Source of the DNA: M0108 sp963841065
Lineage (GTDB): Bacteria; Pseudomonadota; Gammaproteobacteria; Chromatiales; Chromatiaceae
Assembly: GCA_963841065.1 (NCBI GenBank)
Contig: CAWJBI010000035.1
Coordinates: 124,001 to 188,000 of the forward strand
DNA length: 64,000 bases
Direction: 5' to 3'
The position numbers and the translations under genes were made by a program. This document shows positions 15,720-24,629 of the stretch, one piece after another (the stretch's first letter is position 1; every line of letters starts with the position of its first letter). Under the pieces are notes generated by a model that was given only the letters and a program-made list of their open reading frames with translations, had not been told where the DNA came from and made no database searches.

Positions 15720-16757
15720 CTGGGGTCACTGGCGCCATTGCTGCCTCTGCCGGCGCCACCAGCGGCCAGGGGATCGCGACAAGGGCATGGCCGCCGGTTC
15801 GCCAAGCCTGCTTGCAACTCCGCCATGCTCTGAAAGCGTTGCCCGGCCTTGACGGCCAGCGCCTGGAGCAGGGTCGCCTCCTGGCCGGGCGTGATGGCAA
15901 TCCCCAGCCGGGAGGGCGGCACCAGGTCGTCGTTGTCGAGCCGATCCAGGGATTCCGGCGGGACCTGGCCGGTAATGGCGCGGTAGAAGGTGGCGGCCAG
16001 GCCATAGACGTCCGTCCAGGGGCCTTGCTTGCCCTTGGTCCGGTATTGCTCTTCCGGGGCGTAGCCGGGCTTGAGGATGATGGAGAGGGCTCTTGCTGTG
16101 CTCACTGGCGGCAAAGCGGGCGGCGCCAAAGTCCAGCAGCTTGATGCGCCCATCCTGGGTCAGGTAGATGTTATCTGGCGCCAGGTCCCGATGGAGCAGG
16201 CCCTCCTTATGCACCGCCCGCAGGGCATCCATGACCGGCGTCAGCAGTTTCAGGGCGTCAGCGACGCTGATCCGCCCGCCCGGTTGCTGGTCCAGATACT
16301 GCCGCAGGGTGATCCCCGCCACATAGTCCATGACACAGTAGCCGGTGCCATGGGCGCGGAAGAAGTTCTTGACGGTGACGATGCCCGGATGCTGGTCGAA
16401 ATGGGCCAGGGTGCGGGCCTCTTCGAGGAAACGGTCCAGGCCATAGGCGAATTGGTCGCCGGCTTGGCCGGAATAGACGGCCAGGCTGACCCCATCGGGT
16501 CCCCGGCTGACGCAATCCCGGGGTAGATATTCCTTGATGGCCAGCCGTAACTGGAGGTTGTCATCCCAGGCGAGGTAGGTGATGCCGAAGCCGCCATGAC
16601 CCAGGACGCGACCCACGCGGTAACGACCGTCCAGCACCCGACCCAGGGCCAGGGCGGGCGGTGGGTTGTCTTGTCCAACTTGCCAACCGCAGTGCGAACA
16701 AGGCGTTACCGCCGTGGCACCAAAGCAGTTGGGGCAGCGCCCAGTCTGAGGGGGCAT
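15720..16757 (-). CDS. Hanks-type Ser/Thr protein kinase domain with N-terminal zinc ribbon, frameshifted
   Basis: It starts at ATG 16757. A zinc ribbon (C8-C11-C20-C23) precedes the kinase domain: glycine loop LGHGGFGITY, catalytic Lys75 in AIKEYLP, HRDLAPDN and DFGAARF. HRDLAPDN has Ala where classical kinases have Lys. After ARFAASEHSK the frame breaks at about 16090; the next frame continues ILKPGYAPEEQY, WTDVYGLAATFYRAITG and the terminal kinase helices to ANRRP. A second break near 15725 leads into the membrane helix of 14532-15719. This is the only kinase in the cluster and the probable writer for its four FHA readers and two PP2C erasers. Confidence 0.85.
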
Positions 16758-16960
16758 GAGAAGTCCTGGTGCGCACCGAGGTTAGCGAGGGGTCACATGG
16801 GACGCGTTTCTTTACGGGCCAAGGGTATGCAACTTCAGCGGGCTTGTACAGATATTATTTCGCGACAAGAAACGACATTTTGCCCGGTCGTCCATCGCCC
16901 GAGGGGGCGGCGGAGCCTGAAGAAATTGAGCGGCTAGAGGGTGTTAGGGATGCCAGGGGG
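16758..16960. other. Non-coding stretch upstream of the kinase
   Basis: I see no gene here. A short plus-strand open frame crosses it but continues into the antisense of the DUF4351 remnant and has no ribosome site. The stretch should contain the promoter of the kinase cluster, but I could not identify convincing -35/-10 elements. Confidence 0.3.
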
Positions 16961-17187
16961 TCAGGGACGCAAGACCTCAGCCAGGGAGGTGGCGTCGAGC
17001 ACGCGGTCGCACCAGATTTCAACTTCCTCAAAGGAGGCCCCGGAGATCCGCGTGATCACCTCGCTGGGCAAGGGGCCAAAGCGGCGGGTAGTTGGCGCTG
17101 GAGCACCGTATTCTCCCTCCAGGCGCTATTGCGTCCCTCCCGCTTATAGTCTTCCGCCCATTGCTCGAATTTTTCTTCGAGGGTCAT
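16961..17187 (-). pseudogene. Remnant of a DUF4351 (Rpn/transposase-associated) protein tail
   Basis: From an ATG at 17187 with GGAG upstream, the reading is MTLEEKFEQWAEDYKREG and then becomes non-natural, stopping early. In a neighbouring frame the sequence continues RRFGPLPSEVITRISG, then EEVEIWCDRVLDATSLAEVL and a stop at 16961. This is the typical DUF4351 ending found on Rpn-type PD-(D/E)XK nuclease/transposase-like proteins. At least one indel, probably two, separates the halves. It starts 3 bases after the stop of the Phd-type gene, as if the two were once a coupled pair. Confidence 0.6.
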
Positions 17188-17189
17188 TT

Positions 17190-17393
17190 TCAACTCCGCG
17201 GCTCTAGGTCGAAACCGCCGAGCGCCCAGACCGGGGCCAGTGCCGCGGCCGCCGTCCTCGGCTGCGAGGGTTCCGGCACCAATCGAGCGATGGCCTTCCC
17301 CCGGCGGGCAATGATGATTTCCTCGCCCGCCTCGACTCGTTCGAGCAGCGCGGAGAGGTGTGCCTTGGCTTGAGCGATTTGGACTTGTTCCAT
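17190..17393 (-). CDS. Phd/YefM-type antitoxin
   Basis: This is a 67-residue protein with the classic opening MEQVQIAQAKAHLSALLERV and EAGEEIIIARRGKAIARLVP, the Phd/YefM N-terminal DNA-binding part. The C-terminus (APVWALGGFDLEPRS) should hold the toxin-binding segment. No PIN-domain or Doc toxin follows; the next frame is the DUF4351 remnant at 16961-17187. It may be the leftover of a toxin-antitoxin pair or the regulator of that lost partner. Confidence 0.85.
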   Translation of the reverse strand: MEQVQIAQAKAHLSALLERVEAGEEIIIARRGKAIARLVPEPSQPRTAAAALAPVWALGGFDLEPRS

Positions 17394-17552
17394 CGGTTGT
17401 TTACCTAAATCTTACTTCTATGCTCGGAGGATAACCTTCAGGTCGACTAAGCGAAATCCTCAGGTGCTCCCTACGGAGCGATGGTGTAATTCCGCCGCCC
17501 ATGACGGCCGCCGATTAGCCCTTTGGTAAAGGGTACTCCAGGGTCGTCGCGG

Positions 17553-18882
17553 TCATTGAGTCCCCTTCCCAAACAGTTTGTCGTAACGCAGATTGTCGCC
17601 TTCGCGTACCTCGTAACACTGCTCGGCCGTGACGGGGGTGCCGGCCTGTAGCAACTCGCTGACGGTGACGAAGCGATAGCCTTGCTTCAGCAGGGCGGGG
17701 ATCAGGGTCTTCAGGGCCTCGGCGGTGTGCCAGCCGCGGCCGTTGCCGTGGGCAACCACGATGGACCCCGGCTTGAGTTGGGACATGACGGTATTGACGA
17801 TCCGCGCGGCGGTCTGGCCCTTGGCGGGGTCGCCGGTCACGATGTTCCATTGCACCGGGTAGAGGCCGGCGGCGGCCACCGCTTGCAGGGATTCGCTGTT
17901 ACAGGTGCCGTAGGGGAAGCGGAAGGTCTCGGGCAAGCGGGGGATGCGGGGTGCCTCGACTGGCGGCCAGTGGGGCGGCGCAGGGCAGCGCCAGGAGTTG
18001 GTCACGCAACCGCTCGTATTCGGCCTGGGTCCAGCGGATCTGGTTCTCCATCTCCGCCCCCTGCAACACCCGCAGGTTGCCGTGGGTCCAGGCATGATTG
18101 CCGAGTTCGAAGAGCGGATCGGCCATGAGCTGCATGGTGCGTTCGGGGTGCGACCGCATCCACTTGCCGCCGGCATAGAAGGTCGCCTTGACGCCTTGCG
18201 CCCGGAGGGTATCGACCAGTTCGCCATCGTAGCCGGTGACCTCGTCGGCCTGCTCACAGAGGTCGAAGGTCAGGGCGATGAGTTTCTCCCCGTTGGTTGG
18301 AGTGACAGAGCGCAGGGAACGCGCGGGAACCGGGGGCATGGCGGCAGGCGGCATCTCCGGGACCTGATGCTCCGGCGGGCGATGGTCGGGGGTCCGAAGG
18401 CCGCGGCTCTTGCGTTCCCCGGGTCGGCCGCGCAGGTCCTGGGGGTCCCAGCAGGCCTCCAGGAGGTTGGTCGCCCCGGGCCTGGGGGCGGGCGCGGGGG
18501 CCAGGTCGGGCTGACGGGTTGGCTGGGGGGCGAGCTTGCCTCCCGCCCGGGCCTCGGGGGCGGTGGGTGGAGAATCGACGGTCTGAGCGGCTGGCGGCGC
18601 CGGGGCCTTGGCGGGCGGGATTGGGTCCGCTCGGCTTGGTTTGGGGGTCGGGATTGCTTCCCCTGCGCTCGGCTCGGTGAGCGGGATTGCGTCCACCGCG
18701 CTCGGCTTGGTGGCCGGTGCGGCGGCAGCGCCTGGGACTGGCGGGACCGCCGCCGTTATTTGAGGGTAGGAGCGCTCATCCGCGCCGACGGCGGTCTCCG
18801 GGGTCATGGCACCGGCCATGGCCAGGAGGCCGAGGCAAACCCCCAGGGCCTGCCGAAATCCGGGGCGTGGGGCTATCGTCAT
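17553..18882 (-). CDS. Secreted polysaccharide deacetylase (NodB fold), frameshifted
   Basis: It starts at ATG 18882 with a signal peptide (VCLGLLAMAGAM), then about 130 residues rich in Pro/Ala/Lys. The NodB domain follows: motif 1 LTFDLCEQADEVTGYD, motif 2 NHAWTHGNLRVL, motif 3 RFPYGTCNS and a late IVVAHGNGRGWHT. Motifs 1 and 2 are in one frame, motif 3 onward in another; the break is near 17975, where the first frame runs out as CAAPLAASRG and the second picks up PHWPPVEAPRIPRLPE. Family members remove acetyl groups from peptidoglycan or exopolysaccharide in the periplasm or at the surface. Total length without the break would be about 440 residues. Confidence 0.8.
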
Positions 18883-18940
18883 GCTTCGACACCTGGGCCT
18901 TCCGCGAGAAGCTTGAAGGTCCCGATTAACCCAGGCCCCC

Positions 18941-19399
18941 TCATCCGATCACCTTGCGCATCAATACCTCATCCTGCCCCGCCACCACCAGGTCCTCGAT
19001 GACCCCGATCGGCCGAAAGCCCTGCCGCTCGTAGAAACGCCGGGCGCCGGCGTTGAAGCCCGAGACCAGCAGCCAGAGGTTGGCGGTGCGCCCGCGATAG
19101 TGGGACTCGATGAACGCCAGGGCCGCGCGACCGACGCCCCGGCCCTGGGCCGCCGGGAGGACGGCGAACAGCTCGATATAGGCCCCGCGCAGCCAGGGAT
19201 AGCGCACCACCACCAGCCCCTGGGGCTCGTCGCCTTCCATGGCGAGATAGCGGGTCACCTCCGGATGGGGGGACGCCAGCCCCCGGGCCAGGGTCTCGGC
19301 GCTATAACCCAGGGTCTGCCAGGGGTCCATGCCCGCCAGGCTCTTGCCGATCGCCGCGGCCAGTCCCGGCTCCAGGGCCGGGACGGCGAGAAACTCCAT
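18941..19399 (-). CDS. GNAT-family N-acetyltransferase
   Basis: This is a soluble enzyme of about 152 residues. The acetyl-CoA-binding motif A is clear: IELFAVLPAAQGRGVGRAAL, with the loop Q-x-x-G-x-G. It is followed by motif B-like NAGARRFYERQGFRPIG. The start is placed at ATG 19399; a TTG two codons upstream is possible. The substrate cannot be predicted. It sits 36 bases downstream of the RND pump gene and upstream of the deacetylase on the same strand, so it may be co-transcribed with the pump. Confidence 0.85.
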   Translation of the reverse strand: MEFLAVPALEPGLAAAIGKSLAGMDPWQTLGYSAETLARGLASPHPEVTRYLAMEGDEPQGLVVVRYPWLRGAYIELFAVLPAAQGRGVGRAALAFIESHYRGRTANLWLLVSGFNAGARRFYERQGFRPIGVIEDLVVAGQDEVLMRKVIG

Positions 19400-19435
19400 G
19401 ATCAAGCCGCCGGTCGCTGAAACCGCCTTGCCGCC

Positions 19436-22400
19436 CTAACCCCCCTTGACCCGCTCGCGCAGGCCTTGGATGAAGACGTACAGCGGCGGGATGATGATGA
19501 TGCCGACGACGGTGGCGGCGATCATGCCGCCGAGGACGACGACGCCGAGGGAGACCTGGCTGGCGGCGCCGGCGCCGGTGGCCAGGACCAGGGGCACCAT
19601 GCCGAGGACGAAGCTCATGGCGGTCATGAGGACGGCGCGGAAGCGGATGCGGGCGGCATCGGCCGCCGCCTGCTGGATGGAGCGGCCCTCCTCGCGCAGT
19701 TGCTTGGCGAACTCCACGATCAGGATGGCGTTCTTGCTGGCGAGGCCGATGAGCATGACCAGGCCGATCTGGGTATAGACATTGTTGTCGAGCCCCGCCA
19801 GCCAGGTGGCCGCCAGGCCGCCGACGGCGGCGATGACCACCGACAGGATGACGGACAGGGGCACCGTCCAGCTCTCGTACTGGGCGACCAGGAAGAGATA
19901 GACCAGGAGCAGCGCCAGCGACAGCACCAGGGCGGCCTCCCCGCCGGCCTGGACCTCCTGGAAGGTGGTGCCACTCCAGTCGATGCCGAAGCCGGGCGGT
20001 AGGCTGGCTTGCTCGATCTCCCGCAAGGCGGCAATGCCCTCGCCGGTACTGCCGACCGGGGTCACGTTGACGCTTGCGGCGCGGAAGAGGTTGAAGCGCC
20101 GCGTGCTTTCGGGACCCAGGATGGGCTCGACCGTCACCAGGGACTGGATCGGCACCATCTGCCCACGGGAATTACGGACATGCAACTGGTTCAGATCCGC
20201 TGGGGTCATGCGGAAGCGCCCATCGGCCTGCAGGAAAACCCGGAAGGTGCGGCCGAAGAGGTTGAAGTCGTTCACATAGAGCGAACCCAGGTGGGTCTGG
20301 AGGGTCACGAAGAGATCGGACAGGCGCACGCCCAGGGCCTCGGCCTTGTCGCGGTTGATATCCAGGAAGAGTTGCGGCGTCTGGGCGCTGAAGGTGGAGA
20401 AGGCGCGCTGGATACGCGGGTCCTCGTTGGTGTGGGTGATGAAGCCCTGGAGGGCCTGGGCCAGTTCGTCCGGCGGCCGGCCAGTCAGGTCCAGCAGCTC
20501 CATTTCGATGCCACCGGCGGTACCCAGTCCCTGGATGGGTGGCGCGGCGAAGGCGAAGACGGTGGCCTGGGGGATGGCCAGGAGCCGGGGCTGGATCCGG
20601 GCCAGGACGGCCGCCGAGGTGCTCTGGGGGCCGGGGCGATCCTCCCAATGCTTGAGGATCGCAATGGCCATGCCGCCACTCGACCGCACCCCCGCCAGCA
20701 GGCTGAAACCCGCCACGGTCATGACGTGATCGATCTCCTCCTCGGCGGCGAGGGCTTGCTGGACCTGGGCCAGCACGGCGCCGGTGCGGGCAATGGAGGA
20801 GGCATCGGGCAGGGAGACATCGATGAAGAAAAAGCCCGTGTCCTCGTCGGGGATGAAGCCGGTGGGCACCTGATTGAAGAGCCAGCCGGCGCCGGCCGCG
20901 GAGGCGGCGATGATCAGCACCGCGACGAAGGAGACGCGCCCCAGGGCCGCGACGAGGCGGGCGTAGCCATCCCGGGTCCAGTCCAGGAAGACGGAGAACC
21001 AGCGCAGGGGGCCACGCACCTGCCGCGAGGGTCGCAGCAGCAGGCCGCACAGGGCCGGGCTCAGGGTCAGGGCGATCAGGGAGGACAAGGTCACCGCCAC
21101 CGAGATGGTCACCGCGAACTGGAGGTAGAGTTGGCCCGTGATGCCGGGCAGAAAGGCGGTCGGTACGAAGACGGCGTAGAGCACCAGGGTGGTCGCGATC
21201 ACGGGCCCCGTGACCTGCTCCATCGCCCGCTTGGCCGCCTCCTTGGCGCTCAGCTTCTCCTCGTCGATCAGGCGCTGGACGTTCTCCACGACGACGATGG
21301 CGTCATCCACGACGATGCCGATGGCGAGGATGATGGCGAACATGGAGACGGTGTTGATGGAGAGTCCCGCGGCCAGCAGCACCGCGAAGGTGCCAATGAT
21401 GGAGCCCGGGATCGCCAACACCGGCACCAGGGTCGAGCGCCAGTCACCCAGAAAGGCATAGGTCACCAGGATGACCAGCCCCAGGGCCTGGAGCATGGTG
21501 ATGACCACGTTGCGCATGCTGATACGCACGAAGTCGGTGGTGTCGTAATAGATGTCGTATTCCAGGTCGTCGGGGAAGCGCTCGGCCAATTGCTCCAGGG
21601 TCGCATAGACCCGATCGGCGGTCTCCAGGGCGTTGGCCCCGGGGGAGAGATAGATGCCGAGCATGGAGGTGGATACCCCATCCACCCAGGTATCGGCGTC
21701 GTAGGTCTGGGCCCCCAGTTCGATGCGCGCGATATCGCCCAGGCGCACCACGGAGCCATCCGGATTGGCGCGGATCAGGATGTGCTCGAACTCCTCGGGC
21801 TCGGTGAGGCGTCCCTTGGCCTGAAGGGTATAGGTGAAGGCGCGGGCCTCGTTGTCCGGCGGCGCCCCCAGGCGGCCAGTGGCGGCCTGCAGGTTCTGGC
21901 GGCGGATCGCATCCACCACCTCGGCCTCGTTGATGGCCAGGGAGGTCATGACCTGGGGGTCGAGCCAGATGCGCATGGCATAGTCGAGGGGTCCGAACTG
22001 GCTGGCGTCGCCGACACCCGGCAGGCGCGCCAGGGAGTCACGGATATTGATCTCCATATAATTGGAGAGGAATAGCCGGTCGAAGGTCCCCTTGGGCGAC
22101 AGCAGGTTGACCGTCAGCAGCATGCTGGTGGACTGTTTGCGCACCGAGACGCCTTGTTGGGACACCTCGGCCGGCAGGGTCGGGAGGGCCAGGGCCACGC
22201 GGTTTTGCACGTTGACGGCGGCGATGTCGGGATCGGTGCCGACGGCAAAGGTCACGTCCAGGCGGTAGCGACCGGAGTTGTCACTGGTCGAGTTCATATA
22301 GAGCATGTCGTCGACGCCGTTGACCTCGGCCTCGATGGGCGCGGCCACGGTCTCGGCGAGGATCTCGGCATTGGCGCCGGGGTAGAAGGCCTGCACCGAC

Positions 22401-22531
22401 ACCTGGGGCGGGACTATGTCCGGGAACTGGGCCACCGGCAGGACCTTGATGGCGATCACGCCCGCGATGATGATCACCAGCGAGATCACCATGGCGAAGC
22501 GGGTGCGGGAGATGAAGAAGGCGGAAAACAT
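19436..22531 (-). CDS. RND multidrug efflux transporter, AcrB/MexF-like (HAE1)
   Basis: This inner-membrane proton/drug antiporter has 1031 residues, the full family length. The start MFSAFFISRTRFAMVISLVI is typical. The proton-relay residues are visible: the Asp pair in TM4 (IGIVVDDAIVVVENVQRL) and Lys in TM10 (IGLASKNAILIVEFAKQL). Pore and porter domains (FYPGANAEILAETVAAPIE) are intact. It would form a tripartite pump with the adaptor encoded 4 bases upstream (22536-23654) and an outer-membrane channel encoded elsewhere, since no tolC-like gene lies here. No local regulator gene is next to it. Confidence 0.95.
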   Translation of the reverse strand: MFSAFFISRTRFAMVISLVIIIAGVIAIKVLPVAQFPDIVPPQVSVQAFYPGANAEILAETVAAPIEAEVNGVDDMLYMNSTSDNSGRYRLDVTFAVGTDPDIAAVNVQNRVALALPTLPAEVSQQGVSVRKQSTSMLLTVNLLSPKGTFDRLFLSNYMEINIRDSLARLPGVGDASQFGPLDYAMRIWLDPQVMTSLAINEAEVVDAIRRQNLQAATGRLGAPPDNEARAFTYTLQAKGRLTEPEEFEHILIRANPDGSVVRLGDIARIELGAQTYDADTWVDGVSTSMLGIYLSPGANALETADRVYATLEQLAERFPDDLEYDIYYDTTDFVRISMRNVVITMLQALGLVILVTYAFLGDWRSTLVPVLAIPGSIIGTFAVLLAAGLSINTVSMFAIILAIGIVVDDAIVVVENVQRLIDEEKLSAKEAAKRAMEQVTGPVIATTLVLYAVFVPTAFLPGITGQLYLQFAVTISVAVTLSSLIALTLSPALCGLLLRPSRQVRGPLRWFSVFLDWTRDGYARLVAALGRVSFVAVLIIAASAAGAGWLFNQVPTGFIPDEDTGFFFIDVSLPDASSIARTGAVLAQVQQALAAEEEIDHVMTVAGFSLLAGVRSSGGMAIAILKHWEDRPGPQSTSAAVLARIQPRLLAIPQATVFAFAAPPIQGLGTAGGIEMELLDLTGRPPDELAQALQGFITHTNEDPRIQRAFSTFSAQTPQLFLDINRDKAEALGVRLSDLFVTLQTHLGSLYVNDFNLFGRTFRVFLQADGRFRMTPADLNQLHVRNSRGQMVPIQSLVTVEPILGPESTRRFNLFRAASVNVTPVGSTGEGIAALREIEQASLPPGFGIDWSGTTFQEVQAGGEAALVLSLALLLVYLFLVAQYESWTVPLSVILSVVIAAVGGLAATWLAGLDNNVYTQIGLVMLIGLASKNAILIVEFAKQLREEGRSIQQAAADAARIRFRAVLMTAMSFVLGMVPLVLATGAGAASQVSLGVVVLGGMIAATVVGIIIIPPLYVFIQGLRERVKGG

Positions 22532-22535
22532 GGGC

Positions 22536-23654
22536 TCAGTCTCCGCCGCGCGGGGCTACGGGCGTTGGCTGTACCACCATGCCGGGCCGTGCCTTCTGGA
22601 TGCCTTCCACGATGACCTTTTGACCGGCGTTCAGACCTTCGAGCACCACCCAATCGGTATCGACGCGTTCACCCAGCTTGACCCGCGTGACCTCGACCTT
22701 GTTGTCCGGGTTCAGGGTCAGCACCAGGCGGCCCGCCTGGTCCTGCTGGACCGCGACTTGAGGGATGACCAGGGCCAGCTCCGGCTGGGTGGCCCGGACC
22801 GTGACGGTCACGTGCTGACCCGGGAGCAGAACCCCGTCGGCGTTGTCGAACAGGGCCCGGATGCGGACCGTATCCGTGGTGGTGTCGATCTCCGGGTCGG
22901 AGAACTGAAACTTGCCGGGCTCCTTGACCAGGCTGCCATCGGCGAGGCGCAGATAGGGCGCGAAGCCGCTGGTGTTTTGCGTCTGGCGCACCGCCAGCAT
23001 GGCGCGATCCGTGACCGGTATGTTGACGAAGACCGGATCGGTCCGCACCAGCCGGGCGAGGGGGCCGACGTTGGGGCCGACCACGGCGCCCTCGGCGAAG
23101 TTGGCGCGGCCGATGCGGCCCTGGAAGGGGGCGCGGATCTCGGTGTAGCCCAGGTCGATCTCGGCGAGCTGAATGGCGACCAGGGCCACCTCGCGGGCGG
23201 CCGTGGCGACTTGCTCCGCGGCGGTCGCCTCGTCGAGCTGGGCACGGGTCGCCCCGCCGCGCTTGATCAGGGGCTCCAGGCGTTCGCGCTGGAGGCGGGC
23301 ATTGAGCAGTGTCGCATCGGCGCGGGCCAGATCGGCGCGCCGGGCGGCGACGGCGCCCTCGAAGGGTTCGGGTTCGATCCGGAACAGTAACTGGCCCGCC
23401 TCGACGGTGGCGCCCTCCTGAAACTCGCGGGCATCCAGGAAGCCATTGACCCGGGCCACGAGATCAACCGCGTCGATGGCCTCGACTCGGCCGACAAACT
23501 CCGCGGCGGGCCTGATCTCGCGCTGGACGACGGTGGCGACCCCGACCGACGGCGGCGGCGCTGGGGTGGACGGCGCGGCGATCTCGCCGGTCGGCTTGCA
23601 GCCCGCGAGGCCGATGGCCAGGGCAATGACTGGAAGGACGCAAAAGCGCTGCAT
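22536..23654 (-). CDS. RND efflux periplasmic adaptor lipoprotein (AcrA/MexA family)
   Basis: The protein is 372 residues with a lipoprotein signal (VIALAIGLAGCKP, Cys at about 19), so it is anchored in the inner membrane facing the periplasm. Order: barrel-sandwich half (FVGRVEAIDAVDLVARVNGF), alpha hairpin (ADATLLNARLQRERLEPLI), second lipoyl half (IRAPFQGRIGRANFAEG) and membrane-proximal strands. It bridges the transporter encoded immediately downstream to an outer-membrane channel. The start at 23654 is an ATG with the lipobox at the expected distance. It is the first gene of the pump operon. Confidence 0.93.
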   Translation of the reverse strand: MQRFCVLPVIALAIGLAGCKPTGEIAAPSTPAPPPSVGVATVVQREIRPAAEFVGRVEAIDAVDLVARVNGFLDAREFQEGATVEAGQLLFRIEPEPFEGAVAARRADLARADATLLNARLQRERLEPLIKRGGATRAQLDEATAAEQVATAAREVALVAIQLAEIDLGYTEIRAPFQGRIGRANFAEGAVVGPNVGPLARLVRTDPVFVNIPVTDRAMLAVRQTQNTSGFAPYLRLADGSLVKEPGKFQFSDPEIDTTTDTVRIRALFDNADGVLLPGQHVTVTVRATQPELALVIPQVAVQQDQAGRLVLTLNPDNKVEVTRVKLGERVDTDWVVLEGLNAGQKVIVEGIQKARPGMVVQPTPVAPRGGD

Positions 23655-24047
23655 GGTGACTCCCGAAACTGAGTGAGGCGAACCGTCAAGCCAGGGTCGC
23701 GGGCGGACTCGGGCGGGTTTGGCGGAACAAAATCCAAGGAGCCGCGCCTGGGAATCCCTGGCAACGGCATCAGGGGGGATTCTACTGTATATGACTCGCT
23801 ATTGGCATTGGGCTCGCCAGGGGTGGGTTGTGGCCTCATTAACCCCCCGCATCCGTACTGGTCCTAATCAGGACGCCCGGTTTAACCGGGCAGAGCTACC
23901 TAAAAGGCGCCAATTATCCTAAAGGGTCGGTGGCTTCGCGAAACTGGACTGCAAAACGATATCAATAATCTTGTTGCACGGCTTCCATAATTGGAGAATT
24001 TATTTTAAAATGCAAATTGTCATCTCAACAACTCGAGGAATAAACCC
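23655..24047. promoter_or_regulatory. Divergent intergenic region with stacked inverted repeats
   Basis: This 393-bp stretch separates the pump operon (minus) from the H-NS-like gene (plus) and has no gene. Two adjoining inverted repeats stand out: gtcctaatcaggac at 23861-23874 and gcccggtttaaccgggc at 23875-23891. The right third is clearly AT-rich (about 23940-24040). It includes ttgcac near 23974, followed by several T/A-rich hexamers that could serve as a promoter for the H-NS-like gene. H-NS-like proteins often bind such AT-rich DNA and regulate themselves; here that is inference. Confidence 0.4.
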
Positions 24048-24380
24048 ATGTCCAGCCTGGCCGAGATTCAAGCCCAAATTGATGCCCTTCAAGAAAAAGC
24101 CAATCTAATTAAGAACCGCGAGAAAGAAGGGATTATCGCGGAGCTCCGGGAAAAAATTAAAACCTATGACTTGACCGCTGCGGACCTTGGGCTCAATGTT
24201 CCTGAAATGACAGTCGTTAGACGCGCCCCAAGAGGTACCAAAGTCGTCGCGAAACCTGAACCCAAGTACCGTGATGCACATGGCAATGAATGGTCCGGCG
24301 GGCGTGGCCGGCGGCCGCAATGGGTGATAGCCGCGATGGAGGCCGGGGAAGATTTGGAAAACTACCGCATAGCGGAATAG
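24048..24380 (+). CDS. H-NS-like nucleoid protein
   Basis: This is a 110-residue protein with an N-terminal coiled coil for oligomerisation (LAEIQAQIDALQEKANLIKN) and a C-terminal DNA-binding motif of the H-NS/BpH3 type, YRDAHGNEWSGGRGRRPQWV. The core GRGRRP contacts the minor groove of AT-rich DNA. Such proteins silence foreign AT-rich genes. The ribosome site GAGGA lies 8-9 bases before ATG 24048. The gene is monocistronic, bounded by a strong terminator at 24402. Its base composition is lower in GC than the flanking genes, as is common for this family. Confidence 0.92.
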   Translation: MSSLAEIQAQIDALQEKANLIKNREKEGIIAELREKIKTYDLTAADLGLNVPEMTVVRRAPRGTKVVAKPEPKYRDAHGNEWSGGRGRRPQWVIAAMEAGEDLENYRIAE

Positions 24381-24401
24381 CCTGGATTGAAAGCGCCGAA
24401 G

Positions 24402-24429
24402 GCCAATGCGGTCAGCGTTGGCTTTTTTT
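24402..24429 (+). terminator. Intrinsic terminator of the H-NS-like gene
   Basis: Stem gccaatgc (24402-24409) pairs with gcgttggc (24415-24422, one G-T pair) over a 5-base loop, followed by seven T at 24423-24429. It lies 22 bases past the stop codon. Confidence 0.9.
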
Positions 24430-24498
24430 ATGCCTATTACCGACCACCCTTTCCCCCGCTCGTCCTTGCACCCCCTCCAAATTCAGCCCCCATTTTGA

Positions 24499-24519
24499 GC
24501 GCCAATCCCCTATTGGCGC
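24499..24519. terminator. Perfect hairpin downstream of the VTT gene
   Basis: Stem gcgccaat (24499-24506) pairs with attggcgc (24512-24519) over 5 bases. It lies about 110 bases past the end of the minus-strand gene at 24630 and faces the H-NS terminator. There is no T-tract on either strand. Confidence 0.35.
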
Positions 24520-24629
24520 GAACGCCTGGCCTCTAATCACGGGCGACCCGGCAAGATATTAATGTCGCCATGGACTTGAGCCGGCGACGATGGCTCCCGC
24601 CATTTGCCTGGGCCCGACGGCCGCCTCGG

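Noticed and set aside
6525..16757. A type VI secretion locus, suggested by kinase, PP2C and FHA genes together
   Set aside because: No tssB/C, hcp, vgrG, clpV or tssM-like sequence is present; the non-signalling genes are VWA, protease and TolQ/ExbD-like.
20009..22075. A 688-codon plus-strand open frame
   Set aside because: It is antisense to the RND transporter and shows only Gln/Gly/His-rich shadow composition without a ribosome site.
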